From Bacillota bacterium (lineage in GTDB: Bacteria; Bacillota; Clostridia; Monoglobales; Firm-18), in NCBI GenBank assembly GCA_022706765.1, contig JAKJBX010000011.1, forward strand, positions 1 to 63,390: a stretch of DNA of 63,390 nucleotides. Reading direction: 5' to 3'. Below, piece by piece: positions 55,422-63,217 of this stretch (positions are counted from its first letter, which is position 1; every line of letters starts with the position of its first letter). Under the pieces are notes generated by a model. The model saw only the letters and a program-made list of their open reading frames with translations, did not search any database and was not told the origin of the DNA. The translations under genes were made by a program, and so were the position numbers.

Positions 55422-55586
55422 ATGGAAACTACATTAAAAAGTATTAATATTTCAGAAATAAGTGTTGATTATGGTATTCCCAATTTAGCGGAAACCGTAC
55501 TTGCTTCCGATATGCCAATAGAAGAATGTCGTGATTTTGAAACAGTTGCAAAAGAAATAAGGGAGAAGCGTTTTGGGAAAATATAA
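55422..55586 (+). CDS. Antitoxin of a RelE/ParE-type pair
   Basis: 54 residues (METTLKSINISEISVDYG...), acidic, with a helical C-terminus EECRDFETVAKEIREKRFGKI that would wrap the toxin. Too short for a clear family call. It overlaps the toxin gene by 14 bases and follows a consensus promoter and AAGGAG. Confidence 0.7.
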   Translation: METTLKSINISEISVDYGIPNLAETVLASDMPIEECRDFETVAKEIREKRFGKI

Positions 55587-55926
55587 CATCAAGATAACGG
55601 ATAGGGCAATATTTGATTTAGATAATATTGCCTCTTTTTTGTGTGAAAATGATAAAAGATATGCAGTTTATGTTTATGACGAAATCATTAAGCGTATCAA
55701 CACTTTGGAAAATATGCCTCGTCGTTATCCCTATATTCAAAATGAGCAATTGCAAGAATTAGGATACAGAGGCATGTTTGTATTTTCTTACATAGTTATT
55801 TATAAGGTTTTGGATGAGCATAAAGCGGTTAAAATAGTAAATATTCTTCCTGCGCGTTTAGGAATGGATTATATTGTTGGCGTGATTGATAAAACTGAAA
55901 CGGAGAATGACCAACAAACCCAGTAA
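55573..55926 (+). CDS. RelE/ParE-superfamily toxin
   Basis: 117 residues with the family fold signature: YNIKITDRAIFDLDNIASFL, then NMPRRYPYI and YRGMFVFSYIVIYKVLDE, closing with VNILPARLGMDY. It begins with TTG at 55573 inside the antitoxin gene, with AAGGGAG upstream. Members cut ribosome-bound mRNA or poison gyrase. Its place between terminase and portal, plus its AT-rich codons, shows it was inserted into the packaging cluster. It would favour retention of the element. Confidence 0.85.
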   Translation: MGKYNIKITDRAIFDLDNIASFLCENDKRYAVYVYDEIIKRINTLENMPRRYPYIQNEQLQELGYRGMFVFSYIVIYKVLDEHKAVKIVNILPARLGMDYIVGVIDKTETENDQQTQ

Positions 55927-55984
55927 TATCAATAGTTTCACGTCCATTATGTGTGGGTTGATTAGGTCTCGATTCAGAGGTATG

Positions 55985-56034
55985 ATGGTGTTACAAGGTC
56001 GGCGAAAGCCGCCAAATTAAAGGGGGAACACCAT
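55985..56034 (+). promoter_or_regulatory. Leader hairpin enclosing the RBS of the RHH protein gene
   Basis: ATGGTGTT (55985-55992) pairs with AACACCAT (56027-56034), which ends 1 base before the ATG at 56036. Inside is a GGC-GAAA-GCC tetraloop hairpin (56001-56010) and the RBS AGGGGG. Folding would hide the RBS. Confidence 0.5.
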
Positions 56035-56035
56035 T

Positions 56036-56701
56036 ATGCCACGCACTAAAAAACAGCAAGAAATTGTCACACCGGAAGTATTGACTATCGAAATGCCGAT
56101 GGAAGGATTTACGCCCGAAAAGTTGGAAAATTTAAGACGGATGGTGGACTCGAAAGCCATGCTGATTAAAAAGGTTTTATCGGTTGAGGAATTGCCAATC
56201 GAAACAACCGAGGAAAGCATAAAATTCCCTTGGTTCGCTCCAAATCTTCCCGCCGAGGAAATACAGGCATACAGCCAGTTTATAGCGGCATTATGCAACA
56301 CGGCAAAGCAAAAGGCGAGGATTACAGCACAACCGCAGGAGGCATTCGAGAACGAAAAATTTGCCATGCGAGTATTTGGGATTGGATTGGGACTCAAGGG
56401 AGCAGAATACTCACTGTGTAGAAAATTATTAAGCCGTAACCTTTCCGGGGATAGCAGCTGGAGGTACACCAAACCGGAAAAGGGCGAATCACGTAAGCGC
56501 CGAGAGCGTATTCATCGGGATGTAATATCGGTACGGTTCACGCCGGATATGCTGGAAAAGCTGGCGGCACTTGCTACGGAAAAGCATATGAGCCGGAATA
56601 TGCTGATAGAGTCGGTCATAGAAGAATACGTCCGCGCCGCTTTCCCCGCGCCCGAACCCGCCATCGAAGTAGAACCCGAAACCGCGCAGGAAACGGAATA
56701 A
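56036..56701 (+). CDS. Ribbon-helix-helix protein of the mobile element
   Basis: 221 residues. The middle part (about 100-150, FAMRVFGIGLGLKGAEYSLCRKLLSRNLSGDSSWRY in outline) is like short proteins from clostridial conjugative or Tn-type elements. The C-terminal part (about 160-205) is a ribbon-helix-helix DNA-binding domain: VISVRFTPDMLEKLAALATE then SRNMLIESVIEEYV. This type of protein is foreign to phage head clusters and fits the TnpW/TnpX end of the element. The function is probably regulation or DNA processing. Confidence 0.7.
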   Translation: MPRTKKQQEIVTPEVLTIEMPMEGFTPEKLENLRRMVDSKAMLIKKVLSVEELPIETTEESIKFPWFAPNLPAEEIQAYSQFIAALCNTAKQKARITAQPQEAFENEKFAMRVFGIGLGLKGAEYSLCRKLLSRNLSGDSSWRYTKPEKGESRKRRERIHRDVISVRFTPDMLEKLAALATEKHMSRNMLIESVIEEYVRAAFPAPEPAIEVEPETAQETE

Positions 56702-56736
56702 AGCCAACCTATAGCGCATAAAATTGTATAGAGCCG

Positions 56737-56761
56737 AGCCGCCGCAAGGCGGCTTTTCCTT
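56737..56761 (+). terminator. Hairpin just upstream of the portal gene
   Basis: GCCGCC and GGCGGC pair around GCAA, followed by TTTTCCTTTT. It lies between the RHH protein stop and the portal RBS and may attenuate expression of the head genes. Confidence 0.65.
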
Positions 56762-56778
56762 TTGAAAGGGTATTTTAT

Positions 56779-58023
56779 ATGGGCATATTTACAAAAATAT
56801 TTAAGCCAAAAGTCGAGAACCGCCTATCAACCACTCCTGTGTTTTATACAGGGCAATCAACCACGGGTGTGGATATTACTGAGCAGTCCGCGCTCCGTTC
56901 GGCGGCGGTCTATGCTTGCGTTCGCGTTATTTCTGAGGCGATTGGCAGCTTGCCGTTGAAAATATACGAACATAGCGGCGGCAGTATGCAAGCCAAAGTC
57001 GATCATTCGCTTTATGATATTTTACATCTTGCTCCAAATCCAGAAATGACCAGCCTTGATTTGCGCGAGACATTGACCGTCCATCTTCTTTTATACGGAA
57101 ACGCCTACGCGCAAATTATACGGAACAGCTTGGGGCAGGTACATTCACTGTATCCGTTATTACCCAACAAAATGGACGTTAATCGCAACGATGACGGTGA
57201 AATATATTATACATATTGGAAAAATTATGACGAGGCGCGCCCCAACGAAAAAAGCGGCGGTACTACGCTGGCGGCGCATGAGGTTTTACATATTCACGGA
57301 CTTTCATTTGACGGCTTGGTGGGGTATTCTCCCATTGCGCTGGCTCGAAACGCCATTGGCATGGCTGTCGCTACAGAAAACTACGGCGCGACATTCTTTG
57401 CCAACGGAGCGAACCCCGGCGGAATTTTGGAGCATCCCGGAACTTTAGATGACCATGATGCTATACGAAAAACGTGGGAAGCATTATATAAAGGCAAGGG
57501 ATCGCATCGTGTCGCTGTTTTAGAGGACGGCATGAAGTTCCACCAAGTGGGCATACCGCCGGAACAGGCACAATTTTTGGAAACACGGAAATTCCAATTA
57601 AACGAAATAGCGCGTATATTTAAAGTTCCGCCACACATGATTGGCGATTTGGAAAAATCCACATTTTCCAATATCGAACACCAATCAATGGAATTTGTGA
57701 AATTTACGCTAACGCCGTGGGTTGAACGCTTTGAACAGGCGATGAACACGAAATTGTTATCGCCCGGCGAACGCAAGAAATATATCATCAAATTTAACCT
57801 CGATGGACTTTTGCGCGGAGATTACGCCACACGCATGAACGGTTACGCCATCGGGCGGCAAAACGGCTGGCTTTCCGCGAATGATATTAGAGGCTTGGAA
57901 AATATGAATCCACTGCCATCGGAAGAAGGCGGCGATGAATATTTGGTAAACGGTAATATGATCAGCATAAAAGACGCAGCGGCAGGGGTGGCGTACAAAA
58001 AGGAGGACTCAAATAATGGATGA
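56779..58023 (+). CDS. Phage portal protein, HK97 family
   Basis: 414 residues forming the ring through which DNA enters the capsid. Landmarks are ALRSAAVYACVRVISEAIGSLPLKIYEH, LLLYGNAYAQIIRN, and the C-terminal NGYAIGRQNGWLSANDIRGLENMNPLP. Full length and intact. AAAGGG precedes the ATG. It overlaps the capsid gene start by 8 bases. Confidence 0.95.
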   Translation: MGIFTKIFKPKVENRLSTTPVFYTGQSTTGVDITEQSALRSAAVYACVRVISEAIGSLPLKIYEHSGGSMQAKVDHSLYDILHLAPNPEMTSLDLRETLTVHLLLYGNAYAQIIRNSLGQVHSLYPLLPNKMDVNRNDDGEIYYTYWKNYDEARPNEKSGGTTLAAHEVLHIHGLSFDGLVGYSPIALARNAIGMAVATENYGATFFANGANPGGILEHPGTLDDHDAIRKTWEALYKGKGSHRVAVLEDGMKFHQVGIPPEQAQFLETRKFQLNEIARIFKVPPHMIGDLEKSTFSNIEHQSMEFVKFTLTPWVERFEQAMNTKLLSPGERKKYIIKFNLDGLLRGDYATRMNGYAIGRQNGWLSANDIRGLENMNPLPSEEGGDEYLVNGNMISIKDAAAGVAYKKEDSNNG

Positions 58024-59191
58024 AATTTTAGTGCTACGGGATAAACGGGCGGCTTTGGTTAAGGAAACAAGGGCATTCTTGGATTCTTTAAGGGATGTGA
58101 ACAATGGCATAGTATCACCGGAGAACGAGGCTATTTACAACAAAAAAGAAGCGGAAATTACTGCCATTACGGAAAAAATTGAGATGCTGGAGCGTTTCCA
58201 GCATATAGAGAACAAGCTTACCGGAGGTATAACAAAACCGCTGGTCACCGCGCCGGGAAGCGGTGTGCGGGGTACGTCCGAATATGCTCAGGCATTTTGG
58301 AACGCCATGCGCGGGAGGGGCGTTTCAAACGCGTTATCCGTTGGTGTTGACACTTCCGGCGGTTACCTTGTACCGGAGGAATTTGCTAATGAACTGGTTC
58401 AAGCATTGCAGGAACAGAATATATTCCGCGCCATCGCACGGCTTGTGCCTACATCCCGCGAAAAACTGAAGGTTCCGATTTCCAACTCGGACGGCGCGGT
58501 CAACTGGATTGGGGAAAATATGCCTATTCCCGAAACCACCATGACCTTTAACCAAATCGTGTTAAACGCATATAAATTGGGAGGTCTGATAAAATCGTCC
58601 ACCGAATTGTTGGAGGATTCTGCTTTCCCTCTCGAACAATTTGTGGCTGGACGTTTCGCCCAGCTTATCGGTGCGGAAGAAGAGCGCACCTTCTGCGTGG
58701 GTGACGGCAATGATAAACCCACCGGAATATTCACCGATGCCGGAGGCGCAGAAATAGGCGCGACCGCCACAAGTGCCACGGCTATAACTTTTGACGATGT
58801 TATCGACCTGATGCATAGCATAAAAAAGCCATATCGCGGCAAAGCGGTATTTGTCACTAACGATTCTACCATCCGGGAATTGCGCAAAATCAAAGACAAC
58901 AACGGTCAATATATCTGGCAACCTGCCGTTAAAGATGTAACTCCCGACACCGTAGTCGGCAGACCCGTTTATACCTCTCCATTCGTGCCGGAAATCGCCG
59001 CAGAAGCCCTTGTAATGGCGTTTGGCGACTTCTCCTATTACTGGATATCCGACCGCCGTGAAATGCGGTTTAAGGTGTTAAATGAGCGTTACGCTGAGAA
59101 TGATCAGGTGGGGTTCTATGCCACGCAGAGGGTGGACGGTAAGCTGGTTCTGCCCGAAGCCGTGAAGCTGCTGAAAATGGGGGATGATTGA
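58016..59191 (+). CDS. Major capsid protein, HK97 family
   Basis: 391 residues. The N-terminal 100 residues are a helical scaffold (delta) domain, and the HK97 fold follows, from about SVGVDTSGGYLVPEEF to the C-terminal FYATQRVDGKLVLPEAVKLLK. A delta domain normally has to be removed by a prohead protease; none is encoded between portal and capsid, where it usually lies. No head-tail connector gene follows. So the protein could assemble only with a protease supplied from elsewhere, or without cleavage. Confidence 0.94.
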   Translation: MDEILVLRDKRAALVKETRAFLDSLRDVNNGIVSPENEAIYNKKEAEITAITEKIEMLERFQHIENKLTGGITKPLVTAPGSGVRGTSEYAQAFWNAMRGRGVSNALSVGVDTSGGYLVPEEFANELVQALQEQNIFRAIARLVPTSREKLKVPISNSDGAVNWIGENMPIPETTMTFNQIVLNAYKLGGLIKSSTELLEDSAFPLEQFVAGRFAQLIGAEEERTFCVGDGNDKPTGIFTDAGGAEIGATATSATAITFDDVIDLMHSIKKPYRGKAVFVTNDSTIRELRKIKDNNGQYIWQPAVKDVTPDTVVGRPVYTSPFVPEIAAEALVMAFGDFSYYWISDRREMRFKVLNERYAENDQVGFYATQRVDGKLVLPEAVKLLKMGDD

Positions 59192-59192
59192 T

Positions 59193-59396
59193 ATGGCAGA
59201 GTATGATCAATTTGCAGATATAAAAAACCGTCCTTGTACAGTTGCGGAAATGTTGGAAAAGGGTCAAGTGCAAACGGTTATAGGCGAGTTCAAAAAGCGA
59301 TGTGAGTGCTATGCCATAGCGATACAAAACGGCTTTCTGACGGTTGATGAAGTGCGAAAATTAGAAGGGCTTTCTGAAATAAAATCAGACAATTAA
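59193..59396 (+). CDS. 67-residue protein resembling the C-terminal motif of portal proteins
   Basis: MAEYDQFADIKNRPC... ends with CYAIAIQNGFLTVDEVRKLEGLSEI, which lines up with YAIGRQNGWLSANDIRGLENMNPL in the portal encoded 1.2 kb earlier. The first half has no match I know. It may be a relic of a second portal or a new small head protein. ATG at 59193, 2 bp after the capsid stop, follows GGGGG. A terminator follows. Confidence 0.6.
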   Translation: MAEYDQFADIKNRPCTVAEMLEKGQVQTVIGEFKKRCECYAIAIQNGFLTVDEVRKLEGLSEIKSDN

Positions 59397-59400
59397 AGTT

Positions 59401-59436
59401 AGATGGACGAATTTCGGTTTGTCCATCTTTTTTTGT
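59401..59436 (+). terminator. Terminator of the head gene cluster
   Basis: AGATGGAC and GTCCATCT pair around a 12-base loop, followed by seven T. It separates the head genes from tnpW and the recombinase. Confidence 0.9.
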
Positions 59437-59488
59437 CGTTCTATGGTACAAGCGGTCGTGAATAGTATAGTCTCAGGAGGGATGCCTT

Positions 59489-59650
59489 ATGGCGCGAATT
59501 GACACACATCCTCTTGAGAATCAAGCGGAGGTAAAAATCGGAAATAACGTATATATTATCGAGCGGCACTTTGAAAGCGGCAGAACCATACAGGACGCGG
59601 TTTACGAGGCTATAAAGAACGAGGCAAAGCGCGATAAAAACGACGAATAA
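59489..59650 (+). CDS. tnpW: TnpW family transposon protein
   Basis: 53 residues (MARIDTHPLENQAEVKIGNN...RDKNDE). It matches the short TnpW proteins encoded beside TnpX-type recombinases in Tn4451-like elements of Clostridia; the function is unproven. AGGAGGG lies 7 bases before the ATG. It precedes the recombinase gene, the normal order. Confidence 0.85.
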   Translation: MARIDTHPLENQAEVKIGNNVYIIERHFESGRTIQDAVYEAIKNEAKRDKNDE

Positions 59651-59674
59651 TTTCTGTAATTTTCCATAACAAAC

Positions 59675-59703
59675 TTGCCTTTTGGCGAAAACGATGCTAT
59701 AAT
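59675..59703 (+). promoter_or_regulatory. Promoter of the serine recombinase gene
   Basis: TTGCCT (59675-59680), 17-base spacer, TATAAT (59698-59703). Confidence 0.65.
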
Positions 59704-59736
59704 AAACTTGCGCGAAGTCGCGGGGTAAAGGGCTGT

Positions 59737-59762
59737 TCTCGCTATTACAAGGAGGAGCGAGA
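59737..59762 (+). promoter_or_regulatory. Hairpin holding the recombinase RBS in its loop
   Basis: TCTCGCT (59737-59743) pairs with AGCGAGA (59756-59762), the last base before ATG. The 12-base loop is ATTACAAGGAGG, so the RBS is exposed only as a loop and the start codon sits directly at the stem. This could restrain translation. Confidence 0.55.
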
Positions 59763-61472
59763 ATGATTATTAAAGACTTTTACAACGTGGCAATTTATTG
59801 TAGGCTGTCGCGGGACGATGAAACGCAGGGCGAAAGTTCGTCCATATCAACACAAAAGAATATGCTCTCCAGTTACGTGCAGGAACGCGGATGGCGCATT
59901 GTGGACTACTACGTCGATGATGGAATCAGCGGAACTACCTTTGAACGAGGCGGGTTCAAGCGCATGATAGACGATATCGAGGACGGCAAAGTCAACATGG
60001 TTATCACCAAGGATTTAAGCCGTCTTGGAAGGGATTATCTTAAAACGGGTTTTTACACGGAATGCTTTTTCCCTGAAAACGATGTGCGTTATATCGCGGT
60101 TAACGATGGAATCGATACGATTAACAACGACAACGATATTGCTCCGTTCAAAAATATTCTGAATGAAATGTATGCCAAAGACATCAGCAAAAAGATAAAA
60201 TCGGCATACAAGGTAAGAATTGCGCGGGGCGATTATCACGGGGCGTTTGCGCCGTTCGGCTACTCCAAAGACCCAAATAACAAGGGTAAGCTGATGGTTG
60301 ACCCGGAGAGTTCGGAAACGGTGCGGTTTATATTTGACCTTGCCAAACAAGGTTACGGCGCGGCAAGGATACGGACTGTGTTGGTAGAAAAGCAAATGTT
60401 GACCCCAGCGGCATATCTGCACAAGTTAGACTCGAAATATTACGCGAAAATGTTCACCGGAACAAATCCAACGCCTGTATATGCCTGGTCAAGCGGAATG
60501 GTTGAGCGAATTTTGGACAACGAAATTTATATCGGAAACATGATCCATTACAAAGAGGTGTCGGTTTCGTATAAGTCCAAACGCCGCCAGCATCAGCCGA
60601 GGGATAAGTGGGTTCGGAGTGAAAATACCCACGAGCCAATCATTGACCGGGATACTTGGGATTTGGTGCAGGAACGCTTTCTGCATCGAGGCGTATTGCC
60701 GAGGACGAATCCGCCGAATATATTCCAGCGGATTGTACGATGCGCCGATTGCGGCGCGGCGATGTGGCTCAGTACCTTGCAGAAGAACCCGAAAACGGGC
60801 GAAAAATCCCAGCGGCGTTACTTCCATTGTGTGACTTACCGGGAATTTGGCAAAACAAAATGCGCAAGCCATAACACCAGTCACAAGGCGCTTTATGACA
60901 TTGTTTTGAATGACATACAGGCGTATGCAAGGTTGGCACTTAGGCATCCCGAAGAATTGTTGGAGACGCTTTGTGACACCGAAAATAGTCAAAGACGCAA
61001 GATGATCGAGCGTTTGAACGGTGATTACAAAAAGAGTTCGGACAGGCTTGCCGAAATCGATAACCTTTTGCAACGGCTATTTGAGGAAAATGTTTCCGGG
61101 CGCATGAACCACGATAATTATACGGCGATGTTCGCCCGATATCAGAACGAACAAACACAGCTTGCGGCTAAGGTGCAGAATTTGGCAAGGCAGTTGGAAC
61201 GGCTACGCGAGTCCCGGGATAACAGCCAAAAATGGATTGATTTAATTGCCAAATACGCCGATTTGCAGGAATTGGACGCGCCGATAATCAACGAACTGTG
61301 TGAAAAAATAATGGTTCATAACGCGGAAAAGGTGGACGGCAAGCGAGTGCAGAAAATTGAAATTTTCTACCGTTTTGTAGGCAAAATCCCAACGGTGGAA
61401 GGCGAACCGGAACATGAAATTCATGGTTCGAGGCATTTATGCGATGATAAAAGCGCTTCCGAAAGCGCATAA
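59763..61472 (+). CDS. tnpX: Large serine recombinase, TnpX-like
   Basis: 569 residues that would cut and rejoin the element's ends. N-terminal resolvase domain with catalytic S16 in YCRLSRDD, then ITKDLSRLGRDYLKTG; the recombinase domain (about 170-290, FAPFGYSKDP and WSSGMVERILDNEIYIG); a zinc ribbon (CADCGAAM ... FHCVTY ... CASH); and a long coiled coil plus DUF4368-type end. This is the Tn4451/Tn5397 family layout. Its stop is only 50-100 bp before the orphan RHS segment, so the right end of the element is there. Confidence 0.95.
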   Translation: MIIKDFYNVAIYCRLSRDDETQGESSSISTQKNMLSSYVQERGWRIVDYYVDDGISGTTFERGGFKRMIDDIEDGKVNMVITKDLSRLGRDYLKTGFYTECFFPENDVRYIAVNDGIDTINNDNDIAPFKNILNEMYAKDISKKIKSAYKVRIARGDYHGAFAPFGYSKDPNNKGKLMVDPESSETVRFIFDLAKQGYGAARIRTVLVEKQMLTPAAYLHKLDSKYYAKMFTGTNPTPVYAWSSGMVERILDNEIYIGNMIHYKEVSVSYKSKRRQHQPRDKWVRSENTHEPIIDRDTWDLVQERFLHRGVLPRTNPPNIFQRIVRCADCGAAMWLSTLQKNPKTGEKSQRRYFHCVTYREFGKTKCASHNTSHKALYDIVLNDIQAYARLALRHPEELLETLCDTENSQRRKMIERLNGDYKKSSDRLAEIDNLLQRLFEENVSGRMNHDNYTAMFARYQNEQTQLAAKVQNLARQLERLRESRDNSQKWIDLIAKYADLQELDAPIINELCEKIMVHNAEKVDGKRVQKIEIFYRFVGKIPTVEGEPEHEIHGSRHLCDDKSASESA

Positions 61473-61523
61473 AACTAATATATATAGAGGACAGCGGTTA
61501 ATGTCATATACAAGCGAAACAAC

Positions 61524-62336
61524 ATGGAAATTGTTGTATTTACGCCGGGCTGGGCAAAGTCTATGCGTAAAGTCGCAAGGTACTATGATCCCGATAGGGG
61601 ACGGTTTATTAGCGAGGATCCGATAGGGGATGGCTTGAATTGGTATGTTTACGGCAATAATAATCCTGTCATGTTTAAAGACCCTACCGGCATGTGGGCA
61701 GATGGTGACGAAAAACGGCCCGCATGGGTACAGAAAATAATTATTCAGCAGACTATTGCGTGGTCATCTCCATTTGGACCGAGAGGACCTGAAGCAGCTA
61801 GGAGCAAAGCACGCGCAATTGCAGAAGATGCGAGACGCCGGGGCGAAAAATATGGTGCGGCAAGATCGTATGTTTCAGTTACTAGTGGGTCGGTAAATTG
61901 TTACGGGTACGCTTTGGGTCGTAATTATGGGTCTGATCCTTTGATGGCGCCATCTAATAATGTTAATTTAATTGCAAATTCGGTTATAAACGAATTAAAT
62001 CAAATAGGTGAGAACTCTGATACTACCTATTTGCCGGAGGGAACGGCAATCGGCGCAAGGCTACTCAGCGGAATAGATGCCGAAATTGGAGCGGATGAGT
62101 ATAGGATTGCCGTCAGGGTTGGAACTGAGCTTGTTGATACCCTAGGGAATGGTACGCTAGTTTATGATTATCACTTTATGGTACAGCATAATGACGGTAC
62201 CTGGTCACATAAACCCGGTCAAAATAATTCAGTACAATTAAAAGCAGGGCAAACGCCTGAAAACGTACAATGGGTAAATGATCAAGGATACGTTTATGAC
62301 AGTGAGATAGTTTATATTGCAGTGCAAGTCAGATAA
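61524..62336 (+). CDS. Orphan RHS core with a second, different C-terminal toxin domain
   Basis: 270 codons open from an ATG without good RBS. RHS homology begins abruptly near 61570 in KVARYYDPDRGRFISEDPIG and runs through the core NNNPVMFKDPTG; everything before the core is missing. The rest (about 55-270) differs from the first RHS end. It has C126 in NCYGYALG, H217 in DYHFMVQ, and a WSHKPG segment, a Cys/His pattern like papain-type or amidase-type cysteine hydrolases. It has no signal peptide, so it is a silent cassette that recombination in the RHS core could place onto the full-length gene. Confidence 0.75.
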   Translation: MEIVVFTPGWAKSMRKVARYYDPDRGRFISEDPIGDGLNWYVYGNNNPVMFKDPTGMWADGDEKRPAWVQKIIIQQTIAWSSPFGPRGPEAARSKARAIAEDARRRGEKYGAARSYVSVTSGSVNCYGYALGRNYGSDPLMAPSNNVNLIANSVINELNQIGENSDTTYLPEGTAIGARLLSGIDAEIGADEYRIAVRVGTELVDTLGNGTLVYDYHFMVQHNDGTWSHKPGQNNSVQLKAGQTPENVQWVNDQGYVYDSEIVYIAVQVR

Positions 62337-62408
62337 TATCAAGAAGTCAATTCGATTGTGGAAAGTGATGACTTCCAATATGCCTTTTTGGCTTTAGAAA
62401 GGAATGAA

Positions 62409-63158
62409 ATGATTATGTTTAAGAGGCTTATATTATTAATGATGATTATGATAATGGGAGGAACGCTTATTTCTTGCGTCATTCAATCGCCTAATGATGT
62501 GACCCCGTCGCCGCAGCCTGATGCATGGGATGTAGAAGAAGTAACACATGTAAAGCTAAAATGGGATAAACAGCCATCAAAAGATGCAGTTCCGGAAAGT
62601 GAAATTTTGAGCAGAGTCAATAACAGCGATCGCGCTGACGATGTGATTAAGAATGTGTACCCGGAAGATGATTTGAGAAGCTACAACAATAATTCTTTGT
62701 ATTTGGTAAATGTTGACATGGTATTTAAGGTTGAATGCATAAGACAAGTCGAAAATTATTATTACACCATCCACAAGTCCGACAAAGGAGGGCGGTTGTA
62801 TTTGTTATATGAAAAGGATAAAGATACCGGTTTTCTGAGAACTACCAGTTTTTGGTATTCTAAAGATAGCGTGACCGCAGACGACTTTGGAAAATTGGAG
62901 TTAGATGTATCCACAGAAAACGATGTAAAAAAAATAGACAGATATGCAAGATATCTTATGGGTACGACCGGGTTGATGATACCACCGGAATCAGGACATT
63001 ATACAAATGATGGCTTTTGGGTCATTGTATCGTATAAGTTAAAAGATCCCGATTCTCCTTGGAAAGAGCATGGACCAAACTTTACTGTTACGAATGTTGA
63101 AGTGAATGAACCACGTGAAAATTCCATACTTGCAAATCTATTGGAAGTTGATAGGTAA
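62409..63158 (+). CDS. Lipoprotein, possible immunity protein for the orphan RHS domain
   Basis: 249 residues. Signal peptide MIMFKRLILLMMIMIMGG with lipobox LISC, then a charged extracellular domain with no known family. It follows the orphan RHS end by 72 bp, the place of an immunity gene. A lipoprotein outside the membrane would suit a toxin acting in the cell wall space. ATG at 62409 has AGGA 5 bases upstream. Confidence 0.6.
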   Translation: MIMFKRLILLMMIMIMGGTLISCVIQSPNDVTPSPQPDAWDVEEVTHVKLKWDKQPSKDAVPESEILSRVNNSDRADDVIKNVYPEDDLRSYNNNSLYLVNVDMVFKVECIRQVENYYYTIHKSDKGGRLYLLYEKDKDTGFLRTTSFWYSKDSVTADDFGKLELDVSTENDVKKIDRYARYLMGTTGLMIPPESGHYTNDGFWVIVSYKLKDPDSPWKEHGPNFTVTNVEVNEPRENSILANLLEVDR

Positions 63159-63217
63159 CCACTAGGACGTGGGATATTTGGGGACGTGCTTGTTTTTGCA
63201 CATTCTGATTGACAGTT

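Noticed and set aside
49270..61500. GGACAG at both sides of the mobile element (about 49278 and 61487) as attachment site core
   Set aside because: Six bases are too few to separate from chance, and no longer identity was found; TnpX enzymes need only a dinucleotide.
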